A stretch of DNA of 42,656 bases from Candidatus Limivicinus faecipullorum (GTDB lineage Bacteria > Bacillota > Clostridia > Oscillospirales > Oscillospiraceae): contig DVHY01000170.1 of NCBI GenBank assembly GCA_018711755.1, positions 1-42,656 on the forward strand, written 5' to 3'. The position numbers and the translations under genes were made by a program. Under the pieces are notes generated by a model. That model was not told the DNA's origin. It saw only the letters and a list, made by a program, of their open reading frames with translations, and searched no databases. Positions 29,905-38,863 of the stretch are shown here, in pieces (position 1 is the stretch's first letter; each line of letters starts with the position of its first letter).

Positions 29905-30986
29905 TGTTCGCTCCTTGAGATGAGAGGGTCTTTGGTGGAGAAGAAGGGCTTTTGCCCCAGGGCTTTGGTAAAGGCCGCTGCGGGCCGGTATATCAGCTCC
30001 ACCAGCTGGGCGCCCAGCAGGGCGGAGACAAGGGAGATGGGCACCGTGAGGAAGAGCCACTTGTACCTGGGGGCCCCGGCGGGCACCGCCGCCATGAGCA
30101 TGGGGTAAATGATGCTGTCCGGTATCCAGGTGAGCAGATAGGCGGGGAGGGTCAGGTCCGAGACCTTTTTCAGGCACCAGGCCAGGGGCCGGGGTATGCC
30201 GGCCAGGGGCAGGCGGTAGAGGATGGTGAAGAGGAGCACCGAGAGGATATATACCTCCCAGGTGTCCTGATATACGCCGATAAGGGCGGCGCCCAGGGCG
30301 TCAAAGTGGAAATAGAAATAGACGCTGTAGGCGGCCAGGAAGGCCAGCAGGCCCAGGGCGGCCTTCCCCGGCTTTATCTCCGGCATGTACTCGCTGAGGT
30401 ATGCCCCGGTGAAGTAGTAGCAGACGGGGTAGAGGCGGGACCACCAGAGGGGGTATATATGCACATACTGATTGAGCAGGGAGGGCAGGGCCGACAGGGC
30501 GATGAAGCTGAACACCAGCAGCTGCTTCTGCTTTTTGGAATTGCAGCCGTGGTAGGCCATGTTGAGGAAGGGTATCATCAGGAAGAGCCCCAGATACATC
30601 ATGATATACCAGGCGTAGTCGCAGCAGCTGTAGTTGAGCAGGGCGCTGAGCATCTCCCTGGGGCTTCGCCGGGCGATGCCGCTGAGCTGCTCGAATATAA
30701 GGCAGGCCCCGCCGCAGATCAGGTAGGTGACCACTATGCGGATAAGCCCCAGATAGTAGCGGGCGGAGAGACGCTTTTTGTTGTTCAGGTAGCCGGAGAG
30801 CATCACATACAGGGGTATGCAGCAGGTGAAGAGGGTCTTCACGGCTATCATCAGCCGGTCCGGCCAGCTGTAGAGCAGCTGCTCGTAGAGCCCCGTGTGG
30901 TCCAGGGAGTGCATTATGGGCACCATCAGCAGGGCGGCGCAGCGGACAAGGTCCAGGTTGATATCTCTGATTTTAACTGTAGTCAT
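29901..30986 (-). CDS. Acyltransferase family 3 membrane protein (first of tandem pair)
   Basis: A 361-residue polytopic acyltransferase-3 protein with N-terminal DINLDLVRCAALLMVPIMHSLD and CIPLYVMLSGYLNNKK. It starts 12 bases after the dnaE stop with only a weak G-rich ribosome binding site (GGGCGGG), and ends overlapping its paralogue. Both probably transfer acyl groups to surface glycans; the members resemble integral-membrane glycan acetyltransferases of wall or capsule polymers. Their position at the end of a replication/wall operon suggests attachment by local gene gain rather than function, but direct evidence is lacking. Confidence 0.9.
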   Translation of the reverse strand: MTTVKIRDINLDLVRCAALLMVPIMHSLDHTGLYEQLLYSWPDRLMIAVKTLFTCCIPLYVMLSGYLNNKKRLSARYYLGLIRIVVTYLICGGACLIFEQLSGIARRSPREMLSALLNYSCCDYAWYIMMYLGLFLMIPFLNMAYHGCNSKKQKQLLVFSFIALSALPSLLNQYVHIYPLWWSRLYPVCYYFTGAYLSEYMPEIKPGKAALGLLAFLAAYSVYFYFHFDALGAALIGVYQDTWEVYILSVLLFTILYRLPLAGIPRPLAWCLKKVSDLTLPAYLLTWIPDSIIYPMLMAAVPAGAPRYKWLFLTVPISLVSALLGAQLVELIYRPAAAFTKALGQKPFFSTKDPLISRSEQ

Positions 30987-30998
30987 AGCAATCCCGCC

Positions 30999-33900
30999 CT
31001 ATTTCACCACAACGTTCTCGTCCCCCAGCAGCTCCCTGAGCTCCTCCACCAGGGCCTCATGGATGAGGCAGCGGCAGCCCATGCGTTTTTTCTCGGCGGC
31101 GCAGTAGACTATCATCTGCTGCTGTCCCGGGAACATGCTGAGGATGAGCTGGATGCGTTTGAGCCTGGGGTCGCCGGCGCCGGGGAGCTTCACCCAGAGC
31201 TTCCGCTCCGCCTGGGGGGCCGGGGGCTCCTGAGGGGCGGGGGCGTCCTGGGCGGCAGGGCCGTCCTGGCCGCCGGAGGCAGAGAGCTCCGAGATGGGGC
31301 GGAGGCTGTCCACCATGAGCTGGGGCTCCTTCTCGTCCCGGGCGGAGATGCGCCCTCTGACGAGAAGGGCGGCGTTGTCCTTTATGTACATGCCCCCCTT
31401 GTCCAGCGCCTTCTGGAAGGCCATGAGCTCCATGGTCCCGGTGTCGTCCTCCAGCTGGATGTAGCTCATGAGGGTGTTGTTTTTCGTGGTGCGGGTCTTG
31501 GCCGAGGCCACCACTCCCGCCACGGTGACGTATTGATTGTCGGCGAAGCGCCGGGGCCCGCCCTCGGCGGCAAAGTCGCTCATTATAGCACCCAGGGGCA
31601 CCGCCCCCATTTTCCGCGCCGTCTCCCGGTAGCCGTCCATGGGATGGCCGCTGAGATAGAGGCCGGTGGTCTCCTTCTCCATGGCCATCAGCTCCATGGG
31701 GCTGTACTCCTCCACCTGGGGTATGGCCACGGCGGCGGGGGCCTTGTTCTCCCCTGCCAGGCCGAAGAGGTCCAGCTGTCCGGCAATATTGTCCCGCATA
31801 GACTGGGCGATACTGTCCAGCACCGCACCGGCTATCTGGATGAGGGCCTTGCGCTTGTAGCCCAGGCTGTCAAAGGCTCCCGCCTTGATGAGGTTCTCCA
31901 CGGCCCGGCGGTTCAGTTCCCGGCCGTTCATCCTGCGGCAGAAGTCGTCAAAGCTCTTGAAAGGCCCGTACTCCCGCCGGTCCGCCACCAGGGACTCGAT
32001 GGCCCCCCAGCCTATGCCCTTTATGGCCACCAGGCCGAAGCGGATGTTGTCGGAGGAGACGGTGAAGTTGGCGTCGGACTCGTTCACGTCCGGGGGCAGC
32101 AGCTTGATGCCCATATCCCGGCACTCGGCGATGTATTCGGCCACCTTCTGGCTGTTGTCCAGCACCGAGGTGAGCAGGGCCGCCATGTATTCCCTGGGGT
32201 AGTGGCGCTTCATGTAGGCGGTGCGGTAGGCCACGATGGCGTAGCTCACGGCGTGGGCCTTGTTGAAGGCGTAGCTGGCGAAGTCCAGTATCTCGTCGTA
32301 GATGCTGTTGGCCACAGCCTCACTCACACCATTGGCCAGGGCCCCGGGGATGTTCCGCTCCGGGTCGCCGTGGACGAAGGCCAGGCGCTCTGCGTCGATG
32401 ACCTTGTGCTTTTTCTTGCTCATGGCCCGGCGTATCATGTCCGCCTGGCCCAGGGAGAAACCCGCCAGGCGGCGGAATATCTCGATGACCTGCTCCTGGT
32501 AGACTATGCAGCCGTAGGTGACGGAGAGTATGGGCCGGAGCAGCTCGTGCTTGTAGCTTATCTTCTCCGGGTGGGCGGAGCACTCCAGAAAACGTGGTAT
32601 GCTGTCCATGGGCCCGGGGCGGTAGAGGGAGATAAGAGCGGTGATATCCTCGATGCTCCTGGGCTTGAGGGCGACGCAGACTCCCGTCATGCCGGTGCTC
32701 TCCAGCTGGAACACGCCGCTGGTGCGCCCGGCGGAGAGCATGTTGAAGGTCTCGGCGTCCTCCTCGCTCACCTTTTCTATACGGAAGTCCGGCTCCCGGC
32801 GGCGCACCAGCTGCACCGCGTCCTCCAGCACCGTCAGGTTCCGCAGGCCCAGAAAATCCATTTTCAGAAGCCCCAGCTCCTCCAGGGTGGTCATGGGGTA
32901 TTGGCAGACCACGGCCTCGTCGTTGGTGGCCAGGGGCACGTACTCGTAAACCGGCTTTTCGGTGATGACCACGCCGGCGGCGTGGGTGGAGGCGTGGCGG
33001 GGCATGCCCTCCAGGGCCTTGGCCACGTCGATAAGGCGCTTGAGCTTTTCGTCCCCCTGGTACATCTCCCGCAGGGGCTTGGACAATTGCAGGGCCTCGT
33101 CCAGGGTGATGTTCAGGGCCCCGGGGCCGGAGGGTATCTGCTTTGCCACCTGGTCGGCCTCGCCGTAGCTGATGTTCAGAGCCCGGGCCACGTCCCGCAC
33201 GGAGCCCCGGGCGGCCATGGTGCCGAAGGTGACTATCTGGGCCACATGGTCGTGGCCGTAGAGGCGGTTGACGTAGTCGATGACCTCGCCCCGGCGGTTG
33301 ACGCAGAAGTCCACGTCTATATCCGGCATGGACACCCGCTCCGGGTTGAGAAAGCGTTCAAAGAAAAGGCTGTACTTTATGGGGTCCACGTCGGTGATGT
33401 GCAGGCAGTAGCTCACCACGCTGCCGGCGGCGCTGCCCCGGCCGGGGCCGACAGGAATACCGCTGCGCTTGGCAAAGCCTATAAAGTCGGAGACTATGAG
33501 GAAATAGTCCACGAAGCCCATCTTTTTTATCATGTCCAGCTCGTAGTCCAGCTGCTTGTGGACCTCCGGCCGGGTGGGGAAGCGATCTTTAAAGCCCTGC
33601 TCGCAGAGCTTGCGCAGGTACTCGTAGCTGTCCGTCTCCCCTTCCGGCAGCTTGAAGCGGGGCAGGTGGTAGTGGCCGAACTCAAAGTCGAAGTTGCAGC
33701 GGCGGGCGATGTCCACCGTGTTGTCCGCAGCCTCCGGCAGCTCCGGGAAGAGGGAGCGCATCTCCTCCTCGCTTTTCAGGTAGAGCTCCTGGCTCTCAAA
33801 GCGCATGCGGCCGGGCTCGTCCACGGTCCTGCCCATCTGTATGCACATGAGCACGTCCTGGTAGTAGGCGTCCTCTTTCTTTATGTAGTGGGCGTCGTTG

Positions 33901-34508
33901 GTGAGGGCCAGGGGTATGCCCGTCTCCCGGTGGAGGCGGATGAGGCCCTGGGCGGCCTTTTTCTCCTCCCGGAGCCCGTGGTCCTGTATCTCCAGATAAA
34001 AGTCCTCCGGGCCGAAGAGGGCCTGCAGCTCCAGGGCCTTGGCCTTGGCGGCGTCGTAGTCGCCGTTTATTATGAGCTGGGGTATGGCCCCGGCCAGGCA
34101 GCCGGAGAGGCAGATGAGGCCCTGGCTGTGCTCATGGAGCAGCTGCCAGTCTATCCGGGGCTTTATGTAAAAGCCCTCGGTAAAGGCGGCGGAGACCAGA
34201 TAGCACAGGTTGCGGTAGCCCGTCTCGTCCTTGCACAGGAGTATGAGATGGGAGTAATCGTTGTCCAATCCGTGCTCCTTCTGGTCCATGCGCCGGGGTG
34301 AGACGTAGACCTCGCAGCCGATGATGGGCTTGATGCCCTGGGCCAGGCAGGCCTTGTAGAAGGCCACCGCTCCGTACATGACACCGTGGTCGGTGACGGC
34401 GATGGCCTCCTGGCCCAGCTCTTTGGCGGCCTTGGCCAGCTGTTCTATGCGGCAGGCCCCGTCCAGCAGGGAATATTCCGTATGCACATGGAGATGAACA
34501 AAGCCCAT
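30999..34508 (-). CDS. dnaE: DNA polymerase III alpha subunit
   Basis: The 1169-residue catalytic subunit, DnaE type. The PHP domain opens with FVHLHVHTEYSLLDG (3-17), the palm begins with the GPGRGSAAG stretch (354-362), and the metal-binding SMPDIDVDF has Asp398 and Asp400. The helix-hairpin-helix region and the OB domain (VTVAGVVASAKTRTTKNN...) are near the C-terminus. Length fits DnaE of Bacillota. Many members also carry PolC; whether this genome does cannot be seen. The last ~100 residues before the end have a Pro/Ala-rich segment (QDAPAPQEPPAPQ). The ATG has AAGGAG 5 bases upstream, overlapping the end of whiA, so coupling is very tight. Confidence 0.97.
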   Translation of the reverse strand: MGFVHLHVHTEYSLLDGACRIEQLAKAAKELGQEAIAVTDHGVMYGAVAFYKACLAQGIKPIIGCEVYVSPRRMDQKEHGLDNDYSHLILLCKDETGYRNLCYLVSAAFTEGFYIKPRIDWQLLHEHSQGLICLSGCLAGAIPQLIINGDYDAAKAKALELQALFGPEDFYLEIQDHGLREEKKAAQGLIRLHRETGIPLALTNDAHYIKKEDAYYQDVLMCIQMGRTVDEPGRMRFESQELYLKSEEEMRSLFPELPEAADNTVDIARRCNFDFEFGHYHLPRFKLPEGETDSYEYLRKLCEQGFKDRFPTRPEVHKQLDYELDMIKKMGFVDYFLIVSDFIGFAKRSGIPVGPGRGSAAGSVVSYCLHITDVDPIKYSLFFERFLNPERVSMPDIDVDFCVNRRGEVIDYVNRLYGHDHVAQIVTFGTMAARGSVRDVARALNISYGEADQVAKQIPSGPGALNITLDEALQLSKPLREMYQGDEKLKRLIDVAKALEGMPRHASTHAAGVVITEKPVYEYVPLATNDEAVVCQYPMTTLEELGLLKMDFLGLRNLTVLEDAVQLVRRREPDFRIEKVSEEDAETFNMLSAGRTSGVFQLESTGMTGVCVALKPRSIEDITALISLYRPGPMDSIPRFLECSAHPEKISYKHELLRPILSVTYGCIVYQEQVIEIFRRLAGFSLGQADMIRRAMSKKKHKVIDAERLAFVHGDPERNIPGALANGVSEAVANSIYDEILDFASYAFNKAHAVSYAIVAYRTAYMKRHYPREYMAALLTSVLDNSQKVAEYIAECRDMGIKLLPPDVNESDANFTVSSDNIRFGLVAIKGIGWGAIESLVADRREYGPFKSFDDFCRRMNGRELNRRAVENLIKAGAFDSLGYKRKALIQIAGAVLDSIAQSMRDNIAGQLDLFGLAGENKAPAAVAIPQVEEYSPMELMAMEKETTGLYLSGHPMDGYRETARKMGAVPLGAIMSDFAAEGGPRRFADNQYVTVAGVVASAKTRTTKNNTLMSYIQLEDDTGTMELMAFQKALDKGGMYIKDNAALLVRGRISARDEKEPQLMVDSLRPISELSASGGQDGPAAQDAPAPQEPPAPQAERKLWVKLPGAGDPRLKRIQLILSMFPGQQQMIVYCAAEKKRMGCRCLIHEALVEELRELLGDENVVVK

Positions 34509-34510
34509 GT

Positions 34511-35407
34511 CTACTCCTTAGCTTCAAAAGTCATGATTTTTTTCAGCCGGTGGCTGAGACAGCTCTTGGTCACCGGCTCCTGGCTCAGCTGCACCAGGTC
34601 CGAGAGGCTGGCCTCGGGGTTGGCGATGCGCAGCAGGGCGGCCTGGTGCAGGGGCTCCGGCAGGGCGTCCAGGCCGTAGTCCCGGGCGATGCGCCGGATG
34701 GCGGCCATCTGGGCCTGGGCGGCGGCCACGGTCTTGTCGGTGTTGGCGTTGTCGCAGTTTATCTGCCGGGTTATGGTGTTGCGCATCTCCTTTTCCACCT
34801 TGGCGGTCATGACGGCCATGGCGGTGCGTGAGGCGCCTATGGTGGTGAAGAAATCGGCGATAGCGTCGGCCTGCTTGAAGTACAGAAGGCAGTTGCCGCC
34901 CCGCTGGGTCTCCTTGGGGGCAAAGCCCATGTCCAGCAGCAGGGAGTAGGCCTCCCGGCTGACGCTGCGGTGGGGGGTGGCCAGCTCCAGATGGTAGCGT
35001 TTTTCCGGGTCGGTGACGCTGCCTCCGGCCAGGAAGGCCCCCCGGATGAAGGAGCAGCGGCAGCAGTCCTCCTCTATCATGCCGAAGTTGATGTGGTGGG
35101 AGAGGGTGGAGTCTATCTCCGCCCCGAAGGCGGCGAAGATGAGCTCCAGCTTTTCCGGACTGGTGATGGAGAAGCTCTGCTTTCCCGCACCGGAAGCGGG
35201 CAGAGAGTCGAAATTCAGGTTGAAGGCCCGGCGGAAGAGCCGGGGCAGACGCTGGGCAAAGTGGCTGCTGGCTGTGATTATCCTTATCTCCCTGGGGCTG
35301 AAGGTGTTGCAGTAGAGCAGCACCCCATAGCTCTCCGCCAGGGCGCAGCATTTCCGGTCCGGCCTGAGCTGACAGAGCTCGGCCTTTGCCTGGGATGAAA
35401 AGGACAT
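34511..35407 (-). CDS. whiA: DNA-binding protein WhiA
   Basis: A 298-residue WhiA protein: the degenerate LAGLIDADG-type fold (RGAFLAGGSVTDPEKRYHLEL at about 120-140) and C-terminal helix-turn-helix (ASLSDLVQLSQEPVTKSCLSHRLKKI). WhiA influences cell division and chromosome segregation in Bacillota, and sporulation in actinomycetes. Length is normal. The ATG has AGAGGTG 5 bases upstream; the gene starts 10 bases after rapZ. In many Bacillota yvcK/glmR sits between rapZ and whiA; it is missing here. Confidence 0.95.
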   Translation of the reverse strand: MSFSSQAKAELCQLRPDRKCCALAESYGVLLYCNTFSPREIRIITASSHFAQRLPRLFRRAFNLNFDSLPASGAGKQSFSITSPEKLELIFAAFGAEIDSTLSHHINFGMIEEDCCRCSFIRGAFLAGGSVTDPEKRYHLELATPHRSVSREAYSLLLDMGFAPKETQRGGNCLLYFKQADAIADFFTTIGASRTAMAVMTAKVEKEMRNTITRQINCDNANTDKTVAAAQAQMAAIRRIARDYGLDALPEPLHQAALLRIANPEASLSDLVQLSQEPVTKSCLSHRLKKIMTFEAKE

Positions 35408-35417
35408 GGCGGCACCT

Positions 35418-36275
35418 CTACTTGTCGATATCCCTGTTGATGTTCACGGAGCTGACGCCCTCGGCCTTCAGATGGTCGCAGAGGGCGGAGGCAATGGCCA
35501 CGCTGCGGTGGTGGCCGCCGGTGCAGCCTATGGCCACGGTGAGGCTGAGCTTCCCCTCCTCGATGTACAAAGGCAGCAGGAAGTCCAGCATGTCCGTTAT
35601 CTTTTCCATAAAGGTCCTGGTCTGCTGGCATTTGAACACGAACTCCGCCACCGGCAGGTCCAGACCGCTGAGCTGGCGCAGCTCCTCCACATAGTAGGGG
35701 TTGGGGAGGAAGCGCACGTCGAAGACCAGGTCGGCGTCCATGGGCAGGCCATGCTTGTAGCCGAAGGACATGACGGTGACGTCTATCTCCCGCTTGGCCC
35801 CCTCCCCGGCGAAGAGGGAGAAGAGCTTGCTTTGCAGCATGCCCAGAGTGAGGTTGGAGCTGTTGACTATATAGTCGGCCCGCTCCCGGATAGGGGCGAG
35901 CAGTTCTATCTCCTTGTAGACGGCGGCCTCCACCGGGGAGCCGTGGCTGGCCAGGGGATGGGGGCGGCGGCTCTCCTTGTAGCGGCGGATGAGGGTGCGC
36001 ACGTCGGCGTCCATGTAGAGGATGCGGCAGTTGCAGCCCCGCTCTTTCAGTTGGTCTATGGTCTCCAGCAGCTGGCCGAAGCCGTCCTTTTCCCGCACGT
36101 CGGTGACCAGGGCCACCTTCTCGTAACGGCCGGCGGTGGCGATGCACAGCTCGGCGAAGCGGGGCATCAGGGCTATGGGCATGTTGTCCACGCAGTAGTA
36201 GTCCAGGTCCTCCAGCACGTCGGCGGCCCGGCTCTTTCCCGCACCGGACAGCCCGGTTATTATCAAAAATTCCAT
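35418..36275 (-). CDS. rapZ: RNase adapter / nucleotide-binding protein RapZ (YvcJ)
   Basis: A 285-residue protein with Walker A GLSGAGKS (8-15), then the family motifs LDYYCVDNMP, DADVRTLIRRYKESRRPHPL, SFGYKHGLPMDADLVFDVRFLPNPY and IGCTGGHHRSV. In E. coli RapZ senses glucosamine-6-phosphate and guides RNase E to GlmZ; the Bacillus YvcJ binds and hydrolyses nucleotides with a less clear role. The ATG has GGGAGG 5 bases upstream and follows murB by 15 bases. Confidence 0.95.
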   Translation of the reverse strand: MEFLIITGLSGAGKSRAADVLEDLDYYCVDNMPIALMPRFAELCIATAGRYEKVALVTDVREKDGFGQLLETIDQLKERGCNCRILYMDADVRTLIRRYKESRRPHPLASHGSPVEAAVYKEIELLAPIRERADYIVNSSNLTLGMLQSKLFSLFAGEGAKREIDVTVMSFGYKHGLPMDADLVFDVRFLPNPYYVEELRQLSGLDLPVAEFVFKCQQTRTFMEKITDMLDFLLPLYIEEGKLSLTVAIGCTGGHHRSVAIASALCDHLKAEGVSSVNINRDIDK

Positions 36276-36290
36276 GTTGCCTCCCGGGGC

Positions 36291-37307
36291 TTATGACCCG
36301 CTCTGTTCCTGCCCATCCTCCCGGCTTCCGGGGCTGCTGACAAAATGCAGGGGGACGGCGGGACCCTTATCCTCCAGGCGGTAGTCCGGGGGCAGGATTA
36401 TCATCTCCGGCTCCAGGGCTATGCCGCTGTTTTCGTATACTTTTTTCCGCACCTGGCGCATCAGTTGGTGTACGTCGTGGGAGCTGGCGTTGCCGGTGTT
36501 CACCACAAAGCCCGCGTGCTTTTCCGATACCTGGGCGCCGCCCACGGCGTAGCCTTTCAGCCCCGCCCGGTCGATGAGGGCGGCGGCGTAATTCCCCTCC
36601 GGGCGCTTGAAGGCGCTGCCGGCGGAGGGCAGGTCCAAAGGCTGCTTATCCCGGCGCTGCTGGTTCAGCTGCCGCATTTTTGCGGCTATCTCCTCCCCGT
36701 CCCCCTTTTCCAGGCGGAACACGGCGGACAGCAGCACGCAGCCCCCCATTTTCTGGAACAGGCTGCTGCGGTAGCCGAAGCTGCACTGCTCATTAGAAAG
36801 CTCATAGAGCCGCTGCTCCGGCAGGTAGTAGAGCACCACGCTCTCCACTGCGTCCTTCAGCTCTCCCCCGTAGGCGCCGGCGTTCATTATGAGCCCGCCC
36901 CCCACGCTGCCGGGGATGCCGGAGGCGAACTCCAGGCCGGAAAGCTCATGCTGCTGGGCAAAGCTGGCCAGCTTCGACAGGGACACCCCCGCCTCCGCAT
37001 AGATCGCCCCGTCGGGCAGGAGGAACATTTTGCCCAGCTTGGCGGTGCTTATGATGAAGAGCTGGGGCAGGCCCTCGTCGGGGAAGAGGATGTTGGTGCC
37101 GTTGCCCAGGATGTATGGGGCCAGCTGCTGTTCTTTCAGCAGGTAGCATATCTTGGTGAGGCTGCTCACATCCGAGGGCACTGCCAGGGCCCGCACGGGC
37201 CCGCCTATCCTGAAGGAGCAGTGGGCGGACATGTTCTCGTTTTCCAGCAGCTGCAGGCCGGGCAGGGCCTCCTTTATCCTGGCTATGGCTTTTTCCAGAT
37301 TTTCCAT
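36291..37307 (-). CDS. murB: UDP-N-acetylenolpyruvoylglucosamine reductase
   Basis: The FAD enzyme making UDP-N-acetylmuramate, in the cytosol. The 338-residue protein has the FAD-binding ILGNGTNILFPDEG, the SGIPGSVGGGLIMNAGAYGGEL stretch, FGYRSSLF and the catalytic-type PSAGSAFKRPEG with its serine. Most MurB of this type are about 300 residues; here a C-terminal extension of about 30 residues (from PPDYRLED to the end) is present. The ATG has GGAG 6 bases upstream and follows hprK by 19 bases. Confidence 0.95.
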   Translation of the reverse strand: MENLEKAIARIKEALPGLQLLENENMSAHCSFRIGGPVRALAVPSDVSSLTKICYLLKEQQLAPYILGNGTNILFPDEGLPQLFIISTAKLGKMFLLPDGAIYAEAGVSLSKLASFAQQHELSGLEFASGIPGSVGGGLIMNAGAYGGELKDAVESVVLYYLPEQRLYELSNEQCSFGYRSSLFQKMGGCVLLSAVFRLEKGDGEEIAAKMRQLNQQRRDKQPLDLPSAGSAFKRPEGNYAAALIDRAGLKGYAVGGAQVSEKHAGFVVNTGNASSHDVHQLMRQVRKKVYENSGIALEPEMIILPPDYRLEDKGPAVPLHFVSSPGSREDGQEQSGS

Positions 37308-37326
37308 GGGATACTCCAGTCAAAAA

Positions 37327-38265
37327 TCATAATAGACCTGCGTCGATGGCGTAGTCGTGGGCTCCCGCCAGGGCCTCTGCGGCGTTGAAGCCCATCTTCT
37401 TCTGGCGGTTGTTCATGGCGGCCAGCTCCATGATGACGGCCAGGTTCCGGCCGGGGCGGACGGGGATGGTGACCTGGGGCAGGGTGACGCCCAGGATGTC
37501 ATAGGTCTCGCTGCTCAGGCCCAGGCGGTCATAGGCCTTGCCCTCCTCCCAGCGTTCCATCTTCACCACCAGGTCGATGCTGGTCTCCGGCTTCACGGCG
37601 CCCACGCCGTAGATATGGCGCACATTAATAACACCTATGCCTCTCAGCTCCATATAATACCGGATGAGCTCCGGGGCGGAGCCGACCAGCTCGTCCTTGG
37701 ATATGCGCTTTATGTCCACCGCATCGTCGGCGATAAGGCGGTGGCCCCGCTTTATAAGTTCCAAGGCGGTCTCGCTCTTGCCGATGCCGCTGTCCCCCAT
37801 AAGGAGCACGCCCTCGCCGTAGACCTCCACCAGCACGCCGTGGGTGGTGATGCGGGGGGCCAGGTGGGCTTTCAGGGAGCTTATCAGGTCGGCCTGGAAC
37901 TCCGAGGTGTCCATGGGGGTGATGAAGAGGTTGCGGTCGTACTTCTCCGCCATATCCAGGCACTCCTGGAAGGGCCGCACCCCGTGGCAGATGACCAGGG
38001 CGCCGATGTCGTACTGCATGAACTGCTCGAAGGTCTGGAGCCGCTGTTCCGGGCTGAGGGTGTCCAGATAGGTGCTCTCCACCCGGCCTATCATCTGGAT
38101 GCGGTGGGGGTCGAAGTAATTGTAAAAGCCGGTGAGCTGCATGGCGGGGCGGTTCACGTCGGTGGTTTTGATAAGGGCCGTCTCATAGTCCTTAGAGGTG
38201 TGCAGGGGCTTGAGCTGGTGTTCCTCCACCAGCGTTTTAAGTTTGACCGAATACTTGCTTATCAT
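37327..38265 (-). CDS. hprK: HPr kinase/phosphorylase
   Basis: The bifunctional enzyme that phosphorylates or dephosphorylates Ser46 of HPr, linking sugar status to carbon-catabolite repression. The 312-residue protein has Walker A GDSGIGKSE (157-165), an upstream His142, the acid pair DD (180-181) and the HPrK signature LRGIGVINVRHIYGVGAV (207-224). Length is normal. The start is at 38265 (GGAG 8 bases upstream); the ATG at 38289 has no site. It is the first gene of the operon, with a promoter at 38306-38334. Confidence 0.96.
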   Translation of the reverse strand: MISKYSVKLKTLVEEHQLKPLHTSKDYETALIKTTDVNRPAMQLTGFYNYFDPHRIQMIGRVESTYLDTLSPEQRLQTFEQFMQYDIGALVICHGVRPFQECLDMAEKYDRNLFITPMDTSEFQADLISSLKAHLAPRITTHGVLVEVYGEGVLLMGDSGIGKSETALELIKRGHRLIADDAVDIKRISKDELVGSAPELIRYYMELRGIGVINVRHIYGVGAVKPETSIDLVVKMERWEEGKAYDRLGLSSETYDILGVTLPQVTIPVRPGRNLAVIMELAAMNNRQKKMGFNAAEALAGAHDYAIDAGLL

Positions 38266-38305
38266 GGCGCCATCTCCGTTCCTGAGCAATAGATATCTAT
38301 GCTAC

Positions 38306-38334
38306 ATTTTAATCGCTTTCCCCGGCTTTGGCAA
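38306..38334 (-). promoter_or_regulatory. Sigma-A promoter of the hprK-murB-rapZ-whiA-dnaE operon
   Basis: Minus strand: TTGCCA (38329-38334), 17-base spacer, TAAAAT (38306-38311). No internal promoter is obvious in the following 9 kb. Confidence 0.75.
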
Positions 38335-38412
38335 CAGAAATTTTACGCCCGGCTGCGTGTGCAGGGAGAAATGTTGATTTTTGTTTACAGAATTGAAAAG
38401 TTTCTCTTGCAT

Positions 38413-38440
38413 TTGACTTTCGTATCTGCTATTATATAAA
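38413..38440 (+). promoter_or_regulatory. Promoter of rpmB
   Basis: TTGACT (38413-38418), 16-base spacer, TATAAA (38435-38440). An overlapping alternative is TTGCAT (38407-38412), 17-base spacer, TATTAT (38430-38435). Confidence 0.7.
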
Positions 38441-38483
38441 AGCTGTTCAATCAGCGAAACACAAGCAAGGAGGTGCTTCAATA

Positions 38484-38672
38484 ATGGCAAAGTGCGAATT
38501 TTGCGACAAGGGCGTTACCTTCGGCATTAAGGTCAGCCATTCCCACAGACGGACCAACCGTGCATGGAAGCCCAATGTGAAGCGCGTCAAGGCCATCGTG
38601 GACGGTAGCCCCAAGCATGTCTACGTCTGCACTCGCTGCCTCCGCAGCGGCAAGGTCACCCGCGCTGTGTAA
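38484..38672 (+). CDS. rpmB: 50S ribosomal protein L28
   Basis: The 62-residue large-subunit protein. The N-terminus MAKCEFCDKGVTFG and the later YVCTRCLRSGKV supply two CxxC pairs, the zinc-binding form of L28; GIKVSHSHRRTNRAWKPNVKRVK is the family core. The ribosome binding site AAGGAGG lies 11 bases before the ATG. It is monocistronic, with promoter and terminator on either side. Confidence 0.97.
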   Translation: MAKCEFCDKGVTFGIKVSHSHRRTNRAWKPNVKRVKAIVDGSPKHVYVCTRCLRSGKVTRAV

Positions 38673-38700
38673 TTTTAATCTTATTTAAATTACCCGAAAC

Positions 38701-38731
38701 AAGCCTGTCTGCTGAAAAGACGGGCTTTTTT
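38701..38731 (+). terminator. Intrinsic terminator of rpmB
   Basis: A 10-bp stem (38701-38710 / 38718-38727, one G-T pair) with a 7-base loop, followed by TTTTTT overall. Confidence 0.88.
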
Positions 38732-38777
38732 CGGTTCTATGGGGGAAAAGGCCCCGGGGCCGCCGGAAGCAAGACGC

Positions 38778-38806
38778 TTGACCGGAGAAGGGCTCTGTGG
38801 TATTTT
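38778..38806 (+). promoter_or_regulatory. Possible promoter of the lipoprotein gene
   Basis: TTGACC (38778-38783), 17-base spacer, TATTTT (38801-38806), about 60 bases before the ATG. The -10 is weak. A small CCTCCC/GGGAGG hairpin lies between the promoter and the ribosome binding site. Confidence 0.5.
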
Positions 38807-38863
38807 CTGAATACGGCCCCTCCCCCAAGGGAGGACAGGGCCGAGGCAAAAGGAGATGAATAA

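Noticed and set aside
29952..34301. 1449-residue plus-strand open frame
   Set aside because: Antisense shadow of dnaE and an acyltransferase; Gly/His/Val-rich, no domain, no promoter or ribosome binding site.
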